DNA of 64,000 nucleotides from Botryotinia globosa. Lineage: Eukaryota; Ascomycota; Leotiomycetes; Helotiales; Sclerotiniaceae. The notes under the pieces were generated by a model, which saw only the letters and a program-made list of their open reading frames with translations, had not been told where the DNA came from and did no database searches. The position numbers and the translations under genes were made by a program. The stretch spans positions 1,240,001-1,304,000 of the forward strand of contig RCSZ01000002.1 of assembly GCA_014898425.1 (NCBI GenBank), given 5' to 3'. Below, piece by piece: positions 48,691 to 59,593 of this stretch (its first letter is position 1; the number at the start of each line of letters is the position of its first letter).

Positions 48691-49594
48691 ATGGCATCCG
48701 ACGAATCCATACCAACTCTTAAAATTCTCTTGATAGGTCCGTCGGGAGCTGGTAAATCTGCATGTACGACCCCCGATTCCACCTTGGGCATTTATTTTAT
48801 TGCGGTTGAGATAAAAGGCTAGGCTTTTGCTAATAGAGAATATTTTGTCTAGTGCTCATACGATATTGTGATGATCAGTTTGATTCAGAAAGTAGTACTG
48901 CTACAATTGGCGTCGATTTCAAGGTTTGTCTCTGATTCTCGTTCTTTTCTTTTCCTTTCTCTTTTATTTGTAAAGATGAAAGGGTAGATGATATATAATA
49001 CGATACAGAACAATAGCGCATTTATTAATACCTCCCTTCCCTCTAGTTAAAAACTCTCTCTATCCACGGCTCTCCTTACCGGCTTAATCTGCTCGATACA
49101 GCAGGCCAAGAACGTTTTCGCACGCTCTCGAATTCTTACTATCGGGGCGCGCATGCGGTATTATTGGTGTATGATGTTACGAATCGCGAGTCGTTCAATA
49201 GTTTGAGTAGATGGATTGACGAGGCAGAGAATAATGCGGTAGATGGATGTGTATTCTGGATTGTGGGAACGAAATGTGATTTGGACGGTAAAGGGAAGCG
49301 GATGGTGAGCGAAGAAGAGGGAAGGAGGCTGGCGGAGGAATGGATAGAGAGGGGTGTGGCAGGATGGGGAGAATGTAGTAGTAAAACTAGGGAGGGTGTA
49401 AAGGGGGTTTTTGAGGGAGTGGTGAGGGAGGTCGTCAAGAGACCGGAGTTGTTGAAGGGAGGGCAAAGGAAGTCGGGTGGCGTAAGTTCTTCATGCGCTT
49501 GTGGTTGTGCAGCGGAAGGGTGTGCTAATGTATAAATTTACAGGTCACGATCGGAGGAACCAACGACAGCTCTACATCGGGATGCGCTTGCTAG
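48691..49594 (+). CDS. Rab18-like small GTPase
   Basis: Exons 48691-48763, 48853-48923, 49047-49481 and 49544-49594, 209 residues. P-loop IGPSGAGKSALLIRYCDD, switch I ATIGVDFKLKTLSI, switch II LLDTAGQERFRTLSNSYYRG, then AVLLVYDVTNRESFNSLSRW. The C-terminus GCAC (Cys-Ala-Cys) is a double-geranylgeranyl Rab tail and is encoded by a separate last exon, which confirms the final intron. Switch regions resemble Rab18, which acts in ER-lipid droplet and ER-Golgi traffic. The guanine-specificity motif is TKCD instead of NKxD, and the GAGKSA loop has Ala after Ser; both are noted as findings. Confidence 0.9.
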
Positions 49595-49863
49595 ACTTCA
49601 TAGTCTTACAACAAGTAGGATCAAGTGGTACTGGCACACATTATAAGATATTAGGTAAACAGTACGTGGATTTGTGGGTACGAAGCATTTGTATACGGAG
49701 GCGTTACGTGGGTATTATTCTTTTGGATGACATGGACTTATGGCAGATACCCTTTTACATACACGCAATAGACTGTACATTTTTACCCTTTCTATTCCTT
49801 TGGCTTCAAGAATTCTACGACAACTAGTTCCACATCAGTCAGCAAAGGTTCTCACAATTCTGT

Positions 49864-50838
49864 TCACAATTGGAAAGACAAACCTTGTCTAAATTCCTCT
49901 GATTTCTCAGAAATTAACCAATGGCCAGCATCTATATCGGCCAACTCGAAGCGGGGGAAGAACTTTCCAATTATAGGAAGTGCTTCGTCTGGCACATAGT
50001 GGCTTTGAGTTCCACGGACAAACAATGTAGGTTTGTTGAAGCGTATCGAATCTGGATCCTTGAACGGAAAGTCGCCTAAGTTGTCCAAAGCAGCTCCGAT
50101 AATCTTGAGAGGAATCTTGAATTTCTGCGTCTTATCTTCAGTGCGCACAAGGTTTCCGAGGAGAAATTGGCGGATGGGAAGCTCCTTTTCATAGTCCTGC
50201 AAGATTTTATCCGCTTCGGTTTGCTTAGAGACTCCCGCGTCTTCGATTTTCTTCATTCCCTGTATGTATTTTGCGAAGTTACTGAGGAGTGCCGCGTCGA
50301 TGGGTGCATTATCCACGGATACTATATCTTCGACTATTTCTGGCGATTCAAGTGCTAAAGCCATTGCAGTCTTTGCTCCCATTGAGTGGCCTATCAGTGT
50401 AGGCCCGGTAAGTTTGTGCTCGTTTATGAATTCAGCTACATCGGCTGCCATGGCAGGATAATCGTGTTTAGGGTGATGCGGTGAGTCGCCATGATTTCGC
50501 AGATCCTATTTCCTGTCAACACATGCTCTTCGAAGCTCCTCGATGTGACTTACAACGGCATATACAGGCCTTCCTAGATCTCTTGCGAGAGCCCTGAAGT
50601 CGAGAATCAGTAAACCGTAACGACGGTAAGACGGGTGCGCAAGGAAAGCTCACTTACTAATGCTCCTGTTATTCTTCTTGGATCCGAATAAGCCATGCAT
50701 GAAAATGATGGCTCGAGGAGCATTGGACGAGGCTTTGGCAGGTTCGTGCAAATCGAAAGCCAAAGAAACGGTGCTAGATGTAGAGTAATTCCTCCGACAT
50801 GCTCGGAGGAGGGTAGGTGATAGCAAGCGAGGGGACAT
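49864..50838 (-). CDS. ABHD11/Imo32-like mitochondrial alpha/beta hydrolase
   Basis: Exons 50838-50654, 50593-50554 and 50505-49864, 288 residues. The N-terminus MSPRLLSPTLLRACRRNYST is an Arg/Ser-rich mitochondrial presequence. The oxyanion motif is IIFMHGLFGSKKN; the nucleophile elbow GHSMGAKTAMALAL carries Ser; the catalytic His lies in IDAGHWLISEKSEEF. VYAVDLRNHGDSPHHP is typical of the ABHD11 group. Yeast relatives are Imo32 and Eat1; Eat1 makes ethyl acetate from ethanol and acetyl-CoA, and ABHD11 acts on mitochondrial lipoylated enzymes in animals. Which activity applies here is not visible. Confidence 0.92.
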
Positions 50839-51280
50839 ATTGCGCGTGGAATCAAATCTTGCTACCGTATGTGAAGAAAGAAAGGACAGTTAAGAATATG
50901 ATAGCAGAGATGACAGAAAAATGTTTTGGGTCTAAACGGGGAATTTATACAATTGGTCAGCCTTGCGGTATCTCATGGCCGATAAGTGACCGCTCAGTGA
51001 CCGATGATCCGCCGTTAACTTCGGCTTCAACCGTTGTTCAATTTTGAGTTTGACATTGTGCTGGAGTGTCATTTCGTGGTTGTGATGTGGAAGAGTCAAA
51101 TGTTGTCGTCTCACGAGTTCCATGGAGGAAGAATATAGATTTGTACCCTTGAACTTGTTAATATATACATAAGGATATGTACGATACCGAAAACAGTTAC
51201 TTTATGGCGTTGGAAGCTGCACTTCTCATGTGACAAATGTCTCTCTTTGCTTTGACATGATGTTGCATTGAAGAAAGATG

Positions 51281-51420
51281 AATGCTAATAAATGCTAATA
51301 AATGCTAATGAATGCTAATGAATGCTAATAAATGCTAATAAATGCTAATAAATGCTAATAAATGCTAATAGATGCTAATAAATGCTAATAAATGCTAATA
51401 AATGCCAATAAATGCTAATA
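51281..51420. repeat. Fourteen-copy 10-bp tandem repeat (AATGCTAATA)
   Basis: Exactly fourteen consecutive 10-bp units, mostly AATGCTAATA with single-base variants (AATGCTAATG twice, GATGCTAATA, AATGCCAATA). No spacers, so it is not a CRISPR-like array. Confidence 0.95.
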
Positions 51421-51618
51421 ACCAGCCAACTCATCAGTCTCTTGCTAGTTACGTATCTATATCTAATATTTATTCATCATCTACCCAGCAACTTTTGCTT
51501 ACCTATACATGGATATCATCTGCTTCGTAGGTATCGTATACGTATGAGCGAGCCTAGTAATAAAAGATCACAAGTTGTAACAGCCTCGCTTTGATTTAAC
51601 AAATCACAATACCGGTAG

Positions 51619-51698
51619 GTACCTACCTACCTACCTACCTACTCCTCCTACCTACCTACCTACCTACTCCTCCTACCTACTCCTCCTACCTACCCAGG
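51619..51698. repeat. CTAC / CTCCTAC microsatellite
   Basis: CTAC runs interrupted by TCCTCC, about 290-370 bases upstream of the ZUFSP-like start. Confidence 0.85.
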
Positions 51699-51986
51699 TA
51701 AGCAATCAATCAATCAATCAATCTTTCATCTTCTTTCCTTCTTATTAAACCTTTCTTGTCTTTATTTCACTACCTACCTACCTACCTTACCGTCTCTTAA
51801 ATTCATACAATTATTTGTTAATATTCTTCCGTTTCATATTTCCTGTAGCCGATTAAAGTTGCCGTGTATAAAACAACCTCTCCGACCCTTGTTCATACAT
51901 TCGTTCATATACACTTTCGACGTTAACAGCCGTAACTACCACCCTTTGTAATCCTTTCATTATTCAATAACACTACAATCAACCGT

Positions 51987-53814
51987 ATGGCCCAGGTCAA
52001 AATGCCAGAGGTACAAGAAATGCTTTGTCCCTTTTGTGGCTTCAAAACAGAAAGCGAATATCAAATAATGGTGTGTTCATTTTCCGAAATATTACTTTGG
52101 GTCAAAAAAGAGAATCCCGTGTGCTAATGAAAAAAAAGTTACATTTGGAAACATTACATGCGGAAGGACAGTCGCCATTCGTAGCAAAAGATAGTGCAAG
52201 TGTTGTTGCCATGGTAAATCAGGATGATGTTAACTATGCCGATTGTCCGATTGATGGATGTGGAGAAATGGTATTGTTTGATGAGCTTGATAGTCATATC
52301 GAGATGCACGGAGAAGAAGATGGCAATATGGATCTAGATACTCCCGCGTCGGGGTCTTCTAGACAGGAAGTCAAGAACGGTGCTGGTAAAGATGCTAGTT
52401 TTGGTACGAAACTCACACACGCACTGCGAAACATCGATGATGGGCATGGTTACGAAACCCGAGAGCCACCGCCAGCGCAAGCCGGGACAAAAGCATGGAG
52501 AGATATCTTGAAAATGCCTGATATCACTCTGAAATCACAGTCCAAGCCTCCTCCTGTCAAGGGTACTCGTCAGTTAGGTGTAGGTTCTGACTTTTTCAAA
52601 TGTTAATTGTCACATGATATTGACCTCTTTCATGAACAGAAAGCAGAGCTTGGTCCCCATGCGCATGAGAAGCAAATGCCGTCATGGCTCGTGAAGCTGC
52701 TTCAAGCAGATGGCCAGTATAAGACGATCAACCGGATTAATGCAGATGGTCAATTGAGGAGGGTCAAATATTGCCCGAATCAAGCGGATGGTATTATTCC
52801 TGTACTATCCCAGCTTCTGGACCAAGATCGTTCAGTAAGCTATGCTTACCTGTGTGATCCGGCTGTTCTCCACGTTTCAAAACTCATGAGAGAGGGTATG
52901 AGGTTCACTTACTTACCGAGTTTCTCCTATTAACCATATATTTAGGGGGCTTTTGTGGCTACAGAAACATTCAAATGATGTGCTCGTACATAGTTAAATC
53001 CCAATTCCCTGGTCATAAGGTTCTCGGTGATGTTGTTCCAACCATTTTTGATATTCAAGAATACATTGAGAGCGCCTGGGACCAAGGAATAAACTCTCAA
53101 GGTCGAATAGAGACTGGTGGAATTCGTGGAACAAGGAAATACATTGGAACTCCTGACGTAAGTATACTCCTCTGCTTCTCCTTGGTACATTCAGTTATCA
53201 TTCAATCGCTGACATGAACAATAGGCTCAAGCGATGTTTTGCTCTCTTGGAATCCCGTATGCTTGTAAGGCTCTCGTAATTTCTACATTGAACTGACAGC
53301 ATTTTAGATGTGATACTGCGGCTATGAAGACAAGAAAGGATAGAGGAGACCCTCCAGCAGTCAATCTTCTGTATTCAAAGATTGAGTCTTACTTTTTCGA
53401 TGGTGCTCTCGATTACAACTGCAAAGTTCGTGATACGTCTCTGCCTCCCATATACTTTCAACATCCAGGTAAATCCTCAAACTCTCGCTTTCACGTACCT
53501 ATCTAACTGTTATGTCTCAGGTCACTCAATGACAATCATTGGATTCGAGAAACTAACTGACGGCACAAAAAATCTTCTCGTTTTTGATCCGATGTTCCAT
53601 GATTCATCAAAAGTCGTCAAACTTGTTGGCGGGCCTGTTCGTACTAAACATCCCGGCGATCTATTGAAAGCTTATAGGCGCGGAAACAAGTATTTGAAGA
53701 GATACAATGAATTCGAGCTTCTCAAGTATGTAGCCCTTTTCAGCTCCAGTCAACGTAAACTTGAACTGACATCGTGGTAGACTCGCCCCACAACCGCAGA
53801 GCAAGCTGAATTGA
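51987..53814 (+). CDS. ZUFSP/ZUP1-like C78 peptidase (Mug105 family)
   Basis: Exons 51987-52070, 52139-52579, 52640-52895, 52946-53157, 53225-53256, 53308-53468, 53521-53725 and 53781-53814, 474 residues. The N-terminus has a C2H2 finger (LCPFCGFKTESEYQIMLHLE, then TLH) and a second finger-like Cys/His block (CPIDGCGEMVLFDELDSHIE). The C78 papain-like domain starts about residue 190. The catalytic Cys is in GGFCGYRNIQMM, the His in HPGHSMTIIGFE and the Asp in LLVFDPMF. Animal ZUFSP/ZUP1 cleaves K63-linked ubiquitin chains in genome maintenance; the fission yeast relative is Mug105. All three catalytic positions are present, so activity is expected. Confidence 0.92.
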
Positions 53815-54348
53815 TGCTATCGAGTGTAATTTTACGAGCCGTTTCCCAATGGTTGATTCAACTGGCCGATTGCCGAGCACGGGATGGAGTTTGGGTGTAT
53901 GAGAAAGGATATGTCGATTTTCTATCATGGCATCTGTAAAACTCACGAGGGAGACTGGCTCAATTTGTAATAGATGTCTCACTACAATCACGAAGAACGT
54001 ACAGTATACATTTTTGCGAGTATAATTGCAAATCTGAAACTGAAGCTTCCAGATATAGAATATTAGGAAACCTCTAATATTTTGTTAATAGTGTCTACGA
54101 TTTCTTTGCACTATCAATGTTGGACTTTGAATTCTGAAAATACTTTTGTAATTTATTCACTCAAGAGACGTTGTTCAAGATTGAAAAGGCTTCACGATAC
54201 GGAATGAGGAAAGAAGAAGTTCGATAGTATAGAGCATACAAACCTTGTATCTTATAATTAACAATGCGACTAAGGGAAAATAAATTTTCGTATAAATCTA
54301 TAAAATTCTTTAAATCCTATACAAAATATCAATTTAATAAATAAAATT

Positions 54349-54432
54349 GAATAAATAGAACTGAATAAATAAAACTGAATAAATAAAACTGAATAAATAA
54401 AACTGAATAAATAAAACTGAATAAATAAAATT
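54349..54432. repeat. Six-copy 14-bp minisatellite (GAATAAATAAAACT)
   Basis: Six head-to-tail 14-bp units with single-base variants in the first and last. It creates a repetitive minus-strand hydrophobic ORF that is not a gene. Confidence 0.9.
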
Positions 54433-54556
54433 TAAATATATAAAATTTAAATATAATTATATTATACAATCTCAGTCGCGGTGCTTGCCCCCCCGAGTTT
54501 AGCGGCCGCCGCATCAGGCAAGGTGCGTGCACGGGCCGGCCGCCGCTTTCAACAGC

Positions 54557-54564
54557 TATAAAAA
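54557..54564 (+). promoter_or_regulatory. Possible TATA box of the GC-rich island
   Basis: TATAAAAA followed by a CT-rich tract (CTCCCCTCTCCTCAACC), a common fungal core-promoter layout. It points to the ORFs starting at 54768 and 54833. Confidence 0.4.
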
Positions 54565-54832
54565 CTCGCGCTCCCCTCTCCTCAACCGTCATCTGCTTCA
54601 ACCCTTTCCTAACACCTCTCTCTCTCGGCCGCTTAACCTCGTCATACGCCATCGACTCCTCTACTGAGATCCACTCAGTATGCCTCATCACAGCTGAAGA
54701 GCCTTGATAGTACGGCCGGTTTGAAGCCAAACCCCTCGACCTTCCTCGATCTGCTACTCTGGAATCGATGCTTGTGACTGTTGCGATGGCAATCATTCCT
54801 CTAGATGGCATCGCATTGCTCGAGATACGAGC

Positions 54833-55223
54833 ATGAGCCCAAGTCGCTGCCTTCGCCTCATTGCTACATTATCCCAATCCCCAAGGCAATACCTGCTCGG
54901 TGACCGCGACAGGGGAGACTTGCACTTGGCATCATCTCTATACGATATGACCTGGCCAATGGAAGAAATGCCTCACGACGACGTGGCCAGCTTCCGTCTG
55001 ATTGCGATGTCACATTATGCATTGGGGTAAGGATTTCGGTGAGCCCCTCAGGTCGGTATGACGACGATATGCGCTGATACCTGCATCTAGGCTGATCTGT
55101 GACGAGAAGGACCGGTTCTGCCAGGTGTGGCTATGGCAGATGACGATCTGCATAAAAAAAGCAACATCGCAGGCTCTCCTGAGCATCCTACGGACCGAAT
55201 ACGAAACGCCGGCGTTGGCATAG
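54833..55223 (+). CDS. Possible small orphan protein in GC-rich island
   Basis: Two-exon model 54833-55026 and 55091-55223 (GTAAGG...CATCTAG), 108 residues, no family recognised. It begins MSPSRCLRLIATLSQSPRQY, has MTWPMEEMPHDDVASFRLIA, and crosses the junction as YALGLICDEKDRFCQVWLWQ. A 22-codon upstream ORF (54768-54836, MLVTVAMAIIPLDGIALLEI...) ends with a TGA that overlaps this ATG as ATGA. The same frame continues past the TAG at 55221-55223 for another 71 codons, so the stop may be a nonsense mutation in a longer ancestral gene. A related phrase (AEMPHDSDVP) recurs at about 56030. Low confidence that it is expressed. Confidence 0.28.
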
Positions 55224-56648
55224 ATCACAAGCATGCAGGTTGACACGGAAGATTACAAGAAAATAGATCATACGACCTCGGAAGGAGCTCGATCCGCAGT
55301 CCTTGCATGTTGGAAGGATGGATATTGTGATGGAGGTTGTTCCGAGGACCAATTGGCCCAGGGTGCTGCCTACAGCAGGACTTTCGCGGCGCTAGAATGG
55401 GCGCAGCATGATCTACACTACGGGGTCTCATTTCTGTAAAGGGAAGGTTGTTCGGGTTCAGCTACACGGGAGATGGCCGTGTGCTGAGGTGTCCTCCTAC
55501 ACCGACCCACCTCCAATCTCCCCTTACATCGGTCTCGCCGTAGGATCACCAGCTCAATATCCTACTTTTGACAGGATGGTTTGTTGGCGCTGGAGTAGAT
55601 ACACGATCACCTGGAGCCGCACAGTTTCATATCTACAAAGGGAAGGTTCTTTTAGCACGCTGGATATGCGAGAAGGGGCTATTGGGAATATGCACGCTTT
55701 GTCACTGATGATCAGGAAATGACGTTAGGGAAATGTCTTGCGCGAGAAGGGCTGTGTCAGGACCAAGGTGTTTGCATCATGAGAGCACGCGGAAGCTTGT
55801 AGAGGATGGTATTTCTAGCGATCCAAGTCAAACTGCTACTGCGACTTCGACAATTTTGATCGCACGAGCCAAAGTACACGCTGAGGTCCACACCTCTATG
55901 CAATCCGCCTCTGTCCTCCTTGCCGTTGCACATCTCCAACCCCCTCGACTACGTGCTCGATAGCGCTGGTGACGAGGAGCTCGTTTCGGTCTTTCCTGGT
56001 CCCTCGCCAAGTATTGCCCAATCGCAGAAATGCCTCACGATAGTGATGTACCTGCCTGGTTGCTCAGCCGTGTCACGAATCGCTTCATTGTAAAGCAGAA
56101 CCAATCGGACAACCTTTCCGCGTTCCAAGGCGAGTCAAAGGTGGTGTATGCCTTGAAATGGGCTGATTTATGATGAGACAGGGCGATCTCCACCAGAGAT
56201 GCTTCAGTCTCCTATATGTTCTAAAGCAAACGGCCAAACACTGGCGGTTCAAGAATTTGAGGCGTATATGGATGGGACGTGGGTGGTCACAAGGGTCGCG
56301 GTAGGCTATAGAAGTGGGTTGGTGATGCGATATGCTTGATGTTTCTGCTGGGATGTAGTTCGCTTGGAGCTGTTTATTGCTGCAATGGGAGCGTCCGCCG
56401 GTTATGGCCTGCATGATGGAGAGCTGAGGAGAGTTTCAGGTTGGAATGGGCGAAAGCTTGAGGAGAGAACGCGGAAGGCTGCAGATAGTGCGTTTAATTA
56501 AGTAGCCCGAGAAATGTATTTAAACTTTTCATTTTCCCCGTTCTAATTTTTTTGTGTATCCCTCCTCCGAGTCATTTGACTTGACATCAGTAGCCACAGA
56601 GATCAGGCAGTTTCTTGAATATCGTCAATCACTTTCGCATCCCTCAAA
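55224..56648. other. GC-rich region with gene debris, no intact gene
   Basis: Frames are open for 60-105 codons in several registers (55233-55436, 55408-55719, 55733-55960, plus strand) but are mutually out of frame. Short phrases recur: AAAGGGAAGGTT at 55437 and 55637, and EMPHD near 54973 and 56030. This suggests decayed duplicates of one unidentified gene. The last 100 bases form the leader of the 56649 gene. Confidence 0.4.
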
Positions 56649-58129
56649 ATGACTTCTTTTCAACCTATTCCTTATACCTATGTCCCAACTGCCCCACGTT
56701 CCAAGAAGGCAACTGCTCAGAAGCAATGTATTCTTCCTACCAAGGAGCCACGTAATGAGTCAAGAAGGAGGAGAAATGGCGATGACGATTCAGGCTACAG
56801 TTCGGAAGATCGAGGTACGCTTGCTCTATTGTTGAGGCATTGATATACTCTCTTTCTAGCGATGGTAACTGAACATTTTGTACAGAGATCAACACCATTT
56901 GTAACAGCAACGACGATGAATTCAACTTCGATCTTTCTACACGATATAGCCCATTACAAGTGAATCTACGAGAGGTCTTGTGTTTGGGACAGGAGGTCCG
57001 GGATGATGAGATGGCTTTTCAGCACATCGACAACAACGGTCCTACCTCAACAGAGACAATCCTTGATCCTCAATTATACCTGGGAGCCTCGACAGGACTT
57101 CCCCAAAGTCAGGATATTCAAGGTATGCGTGTTAGCTCTTGATAACGATGATAAAACAACCTTCTGATCTTATATAATGTAGATATAGATTCGCCTAGTC
57201 ATAGTGAAAGCAGGCAAGGCACACCCGAGATCTCCATACATCACGCTCTTCCTGTTGTATTGGATAGCAACAAGGCAGGAAGTGAGAGAAGACCATTTGG
57301 CTGCCAAGCAGGGTTATTTCCGGTATCCAACGAGCAAGAGAAGCTCTCAGCCGGCGGCTCCCCTTCTCTTCCTTCGAATCATCTAATCGAGCTATCATAT
57401 CCTCAGAGTACTTGCGATCAAGACCAGAGTAGTCCCAGCTATCCTACATTCGAGGAGCTTGAATATACGCCTGAACCATATTTCCAAGAAAAGAATATGG
57501 AACGATGCCTCCAGCAGCACAGAGCTATAACTGTAGGATCCACGAAGGAGGGGGAAGATAATGAACAGCAGGAATACAGGAAACGGCGATATCTATCGGA
57601 AACCGAGATTGATAACGACGTACGACCTGCAAAGCAGCGAAGAACTCGGTCACTTTCTATCAACGACGAGCAAACCTCATCCCGACATAATAGTATAGAA
57701 AGTCGTCTCTGGCCGCGTCATATCGAAAGTCCATCCTTTACCGCTCCATCTTCTATGACCAACTCTTCTATATCAGACTTTGGTAGGCATTCACCAGCAG
57801 CCAGCAATGGCAGTCATTGCCATTCACTACGATCCGCACAAAGTCCCTCTCTTGTAGAGCCAGCACCAACCGCCGAATATCAGGAGTGGCCTTTCCAAGG
57901 ATTTCTTAAACGTACTAAGATCGGAAATGATACGACCTATAATCTTGAGTTTCGGTTGCAAGATGTTCCAGAACAGCTTCATCTCCCTATTCTTTCTGAA
58001 GCATTGGGCATTAGCGAAGTTGCGCAAAGCGTGCCCCCTCACAGCATTCCACATTCCATGGTACAGCCAGCAAGATTGCGGGCTAAGGGAAAGCGTGGTC
58101 GTGGGAACCAGAAGAACACGAGACGATAG
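56649..58129 (+). CDS. Hypothetical protein with basic C-terminus, 449 residues
   Basis: Exons 56649-56814, 56886-57122 and 57183-58129. No characterised domain recognised. The N-terminus MTSFQPIPYTYVPTAPRSKK is followed by a basic patch (RNESRRRRNGDDDSGYSSED) and a long disordered Ser/Glu/Gln-rich middle with a possible nuclear localisation signal (RPAKQRRTRSLS). The only compact stretch is near the C-terminus: EWPFQGFLKRTKIGNDTTYN followed by LEFRLQDVPEQLHLPILSEA. The tail RAKGKRGRGNQKNTRR is strongly basic. I have the impression that similar tails occur in repeat-associated hypothetical proteins of Sclerotiniaceae, but cannot verify it. A nuclear, DNA- or chromatin-linked role is only a guess. 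Confidence 0.65.
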
Positions 58130-58395
58130 TGAGAATGAAGAAGGACGGCTGTTCCTGGGAGGAAATCCACGACGCTCTCCCGCACCGAACACAAGCAGCT
58201 ATTCAGGTGCAGTATTCTACGCAACTCAAGCGGCGGTGAGTGCTTTCTTGAAGAGCAAAGTATTTCTAACATCAGTATCACTGGATGTACTTTTCGAATC
58301 GCTTTTCGATCTCTTTCATTCCAGTAGTCATATCCCCATAGCTATCTCAAAATCCAATACCTACTCATCTCTTCCAAATTCAATTGTTACGACGA

Positions 58396-59593
58396 TCAAG
58401 AGGGAGGCTTCTCCCCGTATTTAGCCAACCACTCCTTGATCCTCTTGACCCCTTGCAAATCCCCCTCTTGGCTGTCCCTATTGGTCTCATCAACACAGCC
58501 AGGGGGATAACTGCCTTTTAAATCAATAACCCACAACCGTTCATCTTGATCAACCAGCACATTACTCGGCTTGACGTCTCCCCATACCAAACCTGCAGCA
58601 TGGAGTTCCTCAACAAGATCTTCAAGCTCAGTACCCCAACGGCGCCTGTTCTCATCCAAGCAGTCAGACCAGGGTGATATCTCTTGGAGTGTGCCCTTAT
58701 TCTCAATGTAATGAATCAGGATGCCCACCATACGCTTCATGCTAAAGTTTGGGTTGGCATATTGCTCAGGTGTCCAGTCATCTGAGCCATCATTTCTCCA
58801 CTTGGCAAGTAGCTTTTCCTGTGTGGCACGGAACCAATGCTGCAGGACTTCGCGGTCATCATCAACAATAACACTATGCAAGCGACAGATTCGTATGTCA
58901 GGATGAAGCTTTTTTGCCTTAATAGCAGCCGGAATCTGCATATGTATCCACTGTTCTCCTTTCGTAACTTTTGACACAGCAGATGCCCATGGAGGTGAAT
59001 CTTTGTAGTAGCATGTTGTACCGTCCGCAGCGATAACCTTGGTTGGACCTCGAATACATGGATGCTTTTCTGGATCTGATGAGGTAGATATAAGTTGTAT
59101 TTGATCTGAGGTGAAGCATTTCGTTGATTTTAGCCAATCTCCCCAAGTAGATATATATCGACCTTCAGGCCATCTTATCTGCCGCGGCAATTCCCCTTTG
59201 AAATGTGGTTGGATGATATTACTATCCTGAGCCGGTGCTATTGCCTCAAGAATTAGAAGTGGTGGATAGAGATAATCGGATAATCGGTCGTATGAAGATG
59301 GTGAGTTGGGGGCTCATTCGGTCATAAGCTCCTCGAATGGTTTCTTAAGACGATGAATCTCTTGTCTGGCTTTTTCTGAGTCTCGATAGCCTCCTCCTAC
59401 TTCGAATGCTCTTATGATAGCAAGAGAGTTATAATGTTGTTCCAAGAGATTTGGCGAAAGAGATAAATTCTGTGGTCGATATTGAATTTCGAAATAAACA
59501 CCAAAAAAAACGCACTTGAAATTTGATAATTTCATCATCATCATGTGCTTCAATGGTGGACCACTGAAACTCCTCGAGAAAGAATCCTTGCAT
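58396..59593 (-). pseudogene. Protein kinase-like gene with an in-frame stop
   Basis: Model: exon 59593-59516 (MQGFFLEEFQWSTIEAHDDD...), intron 59515-59470 (GTGCGT...CCACAG), exon 59469-58396. A TGA at 59316-59314 interrupts an otherwise open frame of about 384 codons at codon 78. Downstream, ELHAAGLVWGDVKPSNVLVD is the catalytic loop (HRDxKxxN in kinases; here WGDVKPSN keeps Asp, Lys and Asn), and LWVIDLKGSYPPGCVD replaces the DFG motif with DLKG. These features fit a divergent fungal kinase-like family, not a classical kinase. The frame after the TGA lacks a nearby ATG. The stop may be a mutation, an assembly error or, less likely, spliced around. Confidence 0.6.

Larger units (their letters stand above)
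50839..51986. other. Divergent promoter region with tandem repeats
   Basis: About 1.15 kb between divergent genes. Holds the 10-bp and CTAC tandem repeats listed separately, and a short AATC run at 51706-51722. No gene recognised. Confidence 0.5.
53815..54832. other. Intergenic: AT-rich minisatellite then an abrupt GC-rich segment
   Basis: 54040-54470 is AT-rich and ends in the 14-bp minisatellite. At about 54472 composition switches sharply to GC-rich sequence with NotI-like (GCGGCCGC) and FseI-like (GGCCGGCC) octamers, followed by a TATA-like motif. No protein gene supported before 54833. Confidence 0.5.

Noticed and set aside
51281..51420. CRISPR-like array
   Set aside because: Units are contiguous 10-bp repeats without spacers, and the organism is a eukaryote.
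54329..54811. 160-codon minus-strand ORF
   Set aside because: Its C-terminal third is translation of the 14-bp minisatellite, and the rest shows no family resemblance.
59502..59512. Frameshift at an 8-T run in the kinase-like gene
   Set aside because: The shift is explained by a 46-nt intron with donor GTGCGT and acceptor CCACAG that contains the run.
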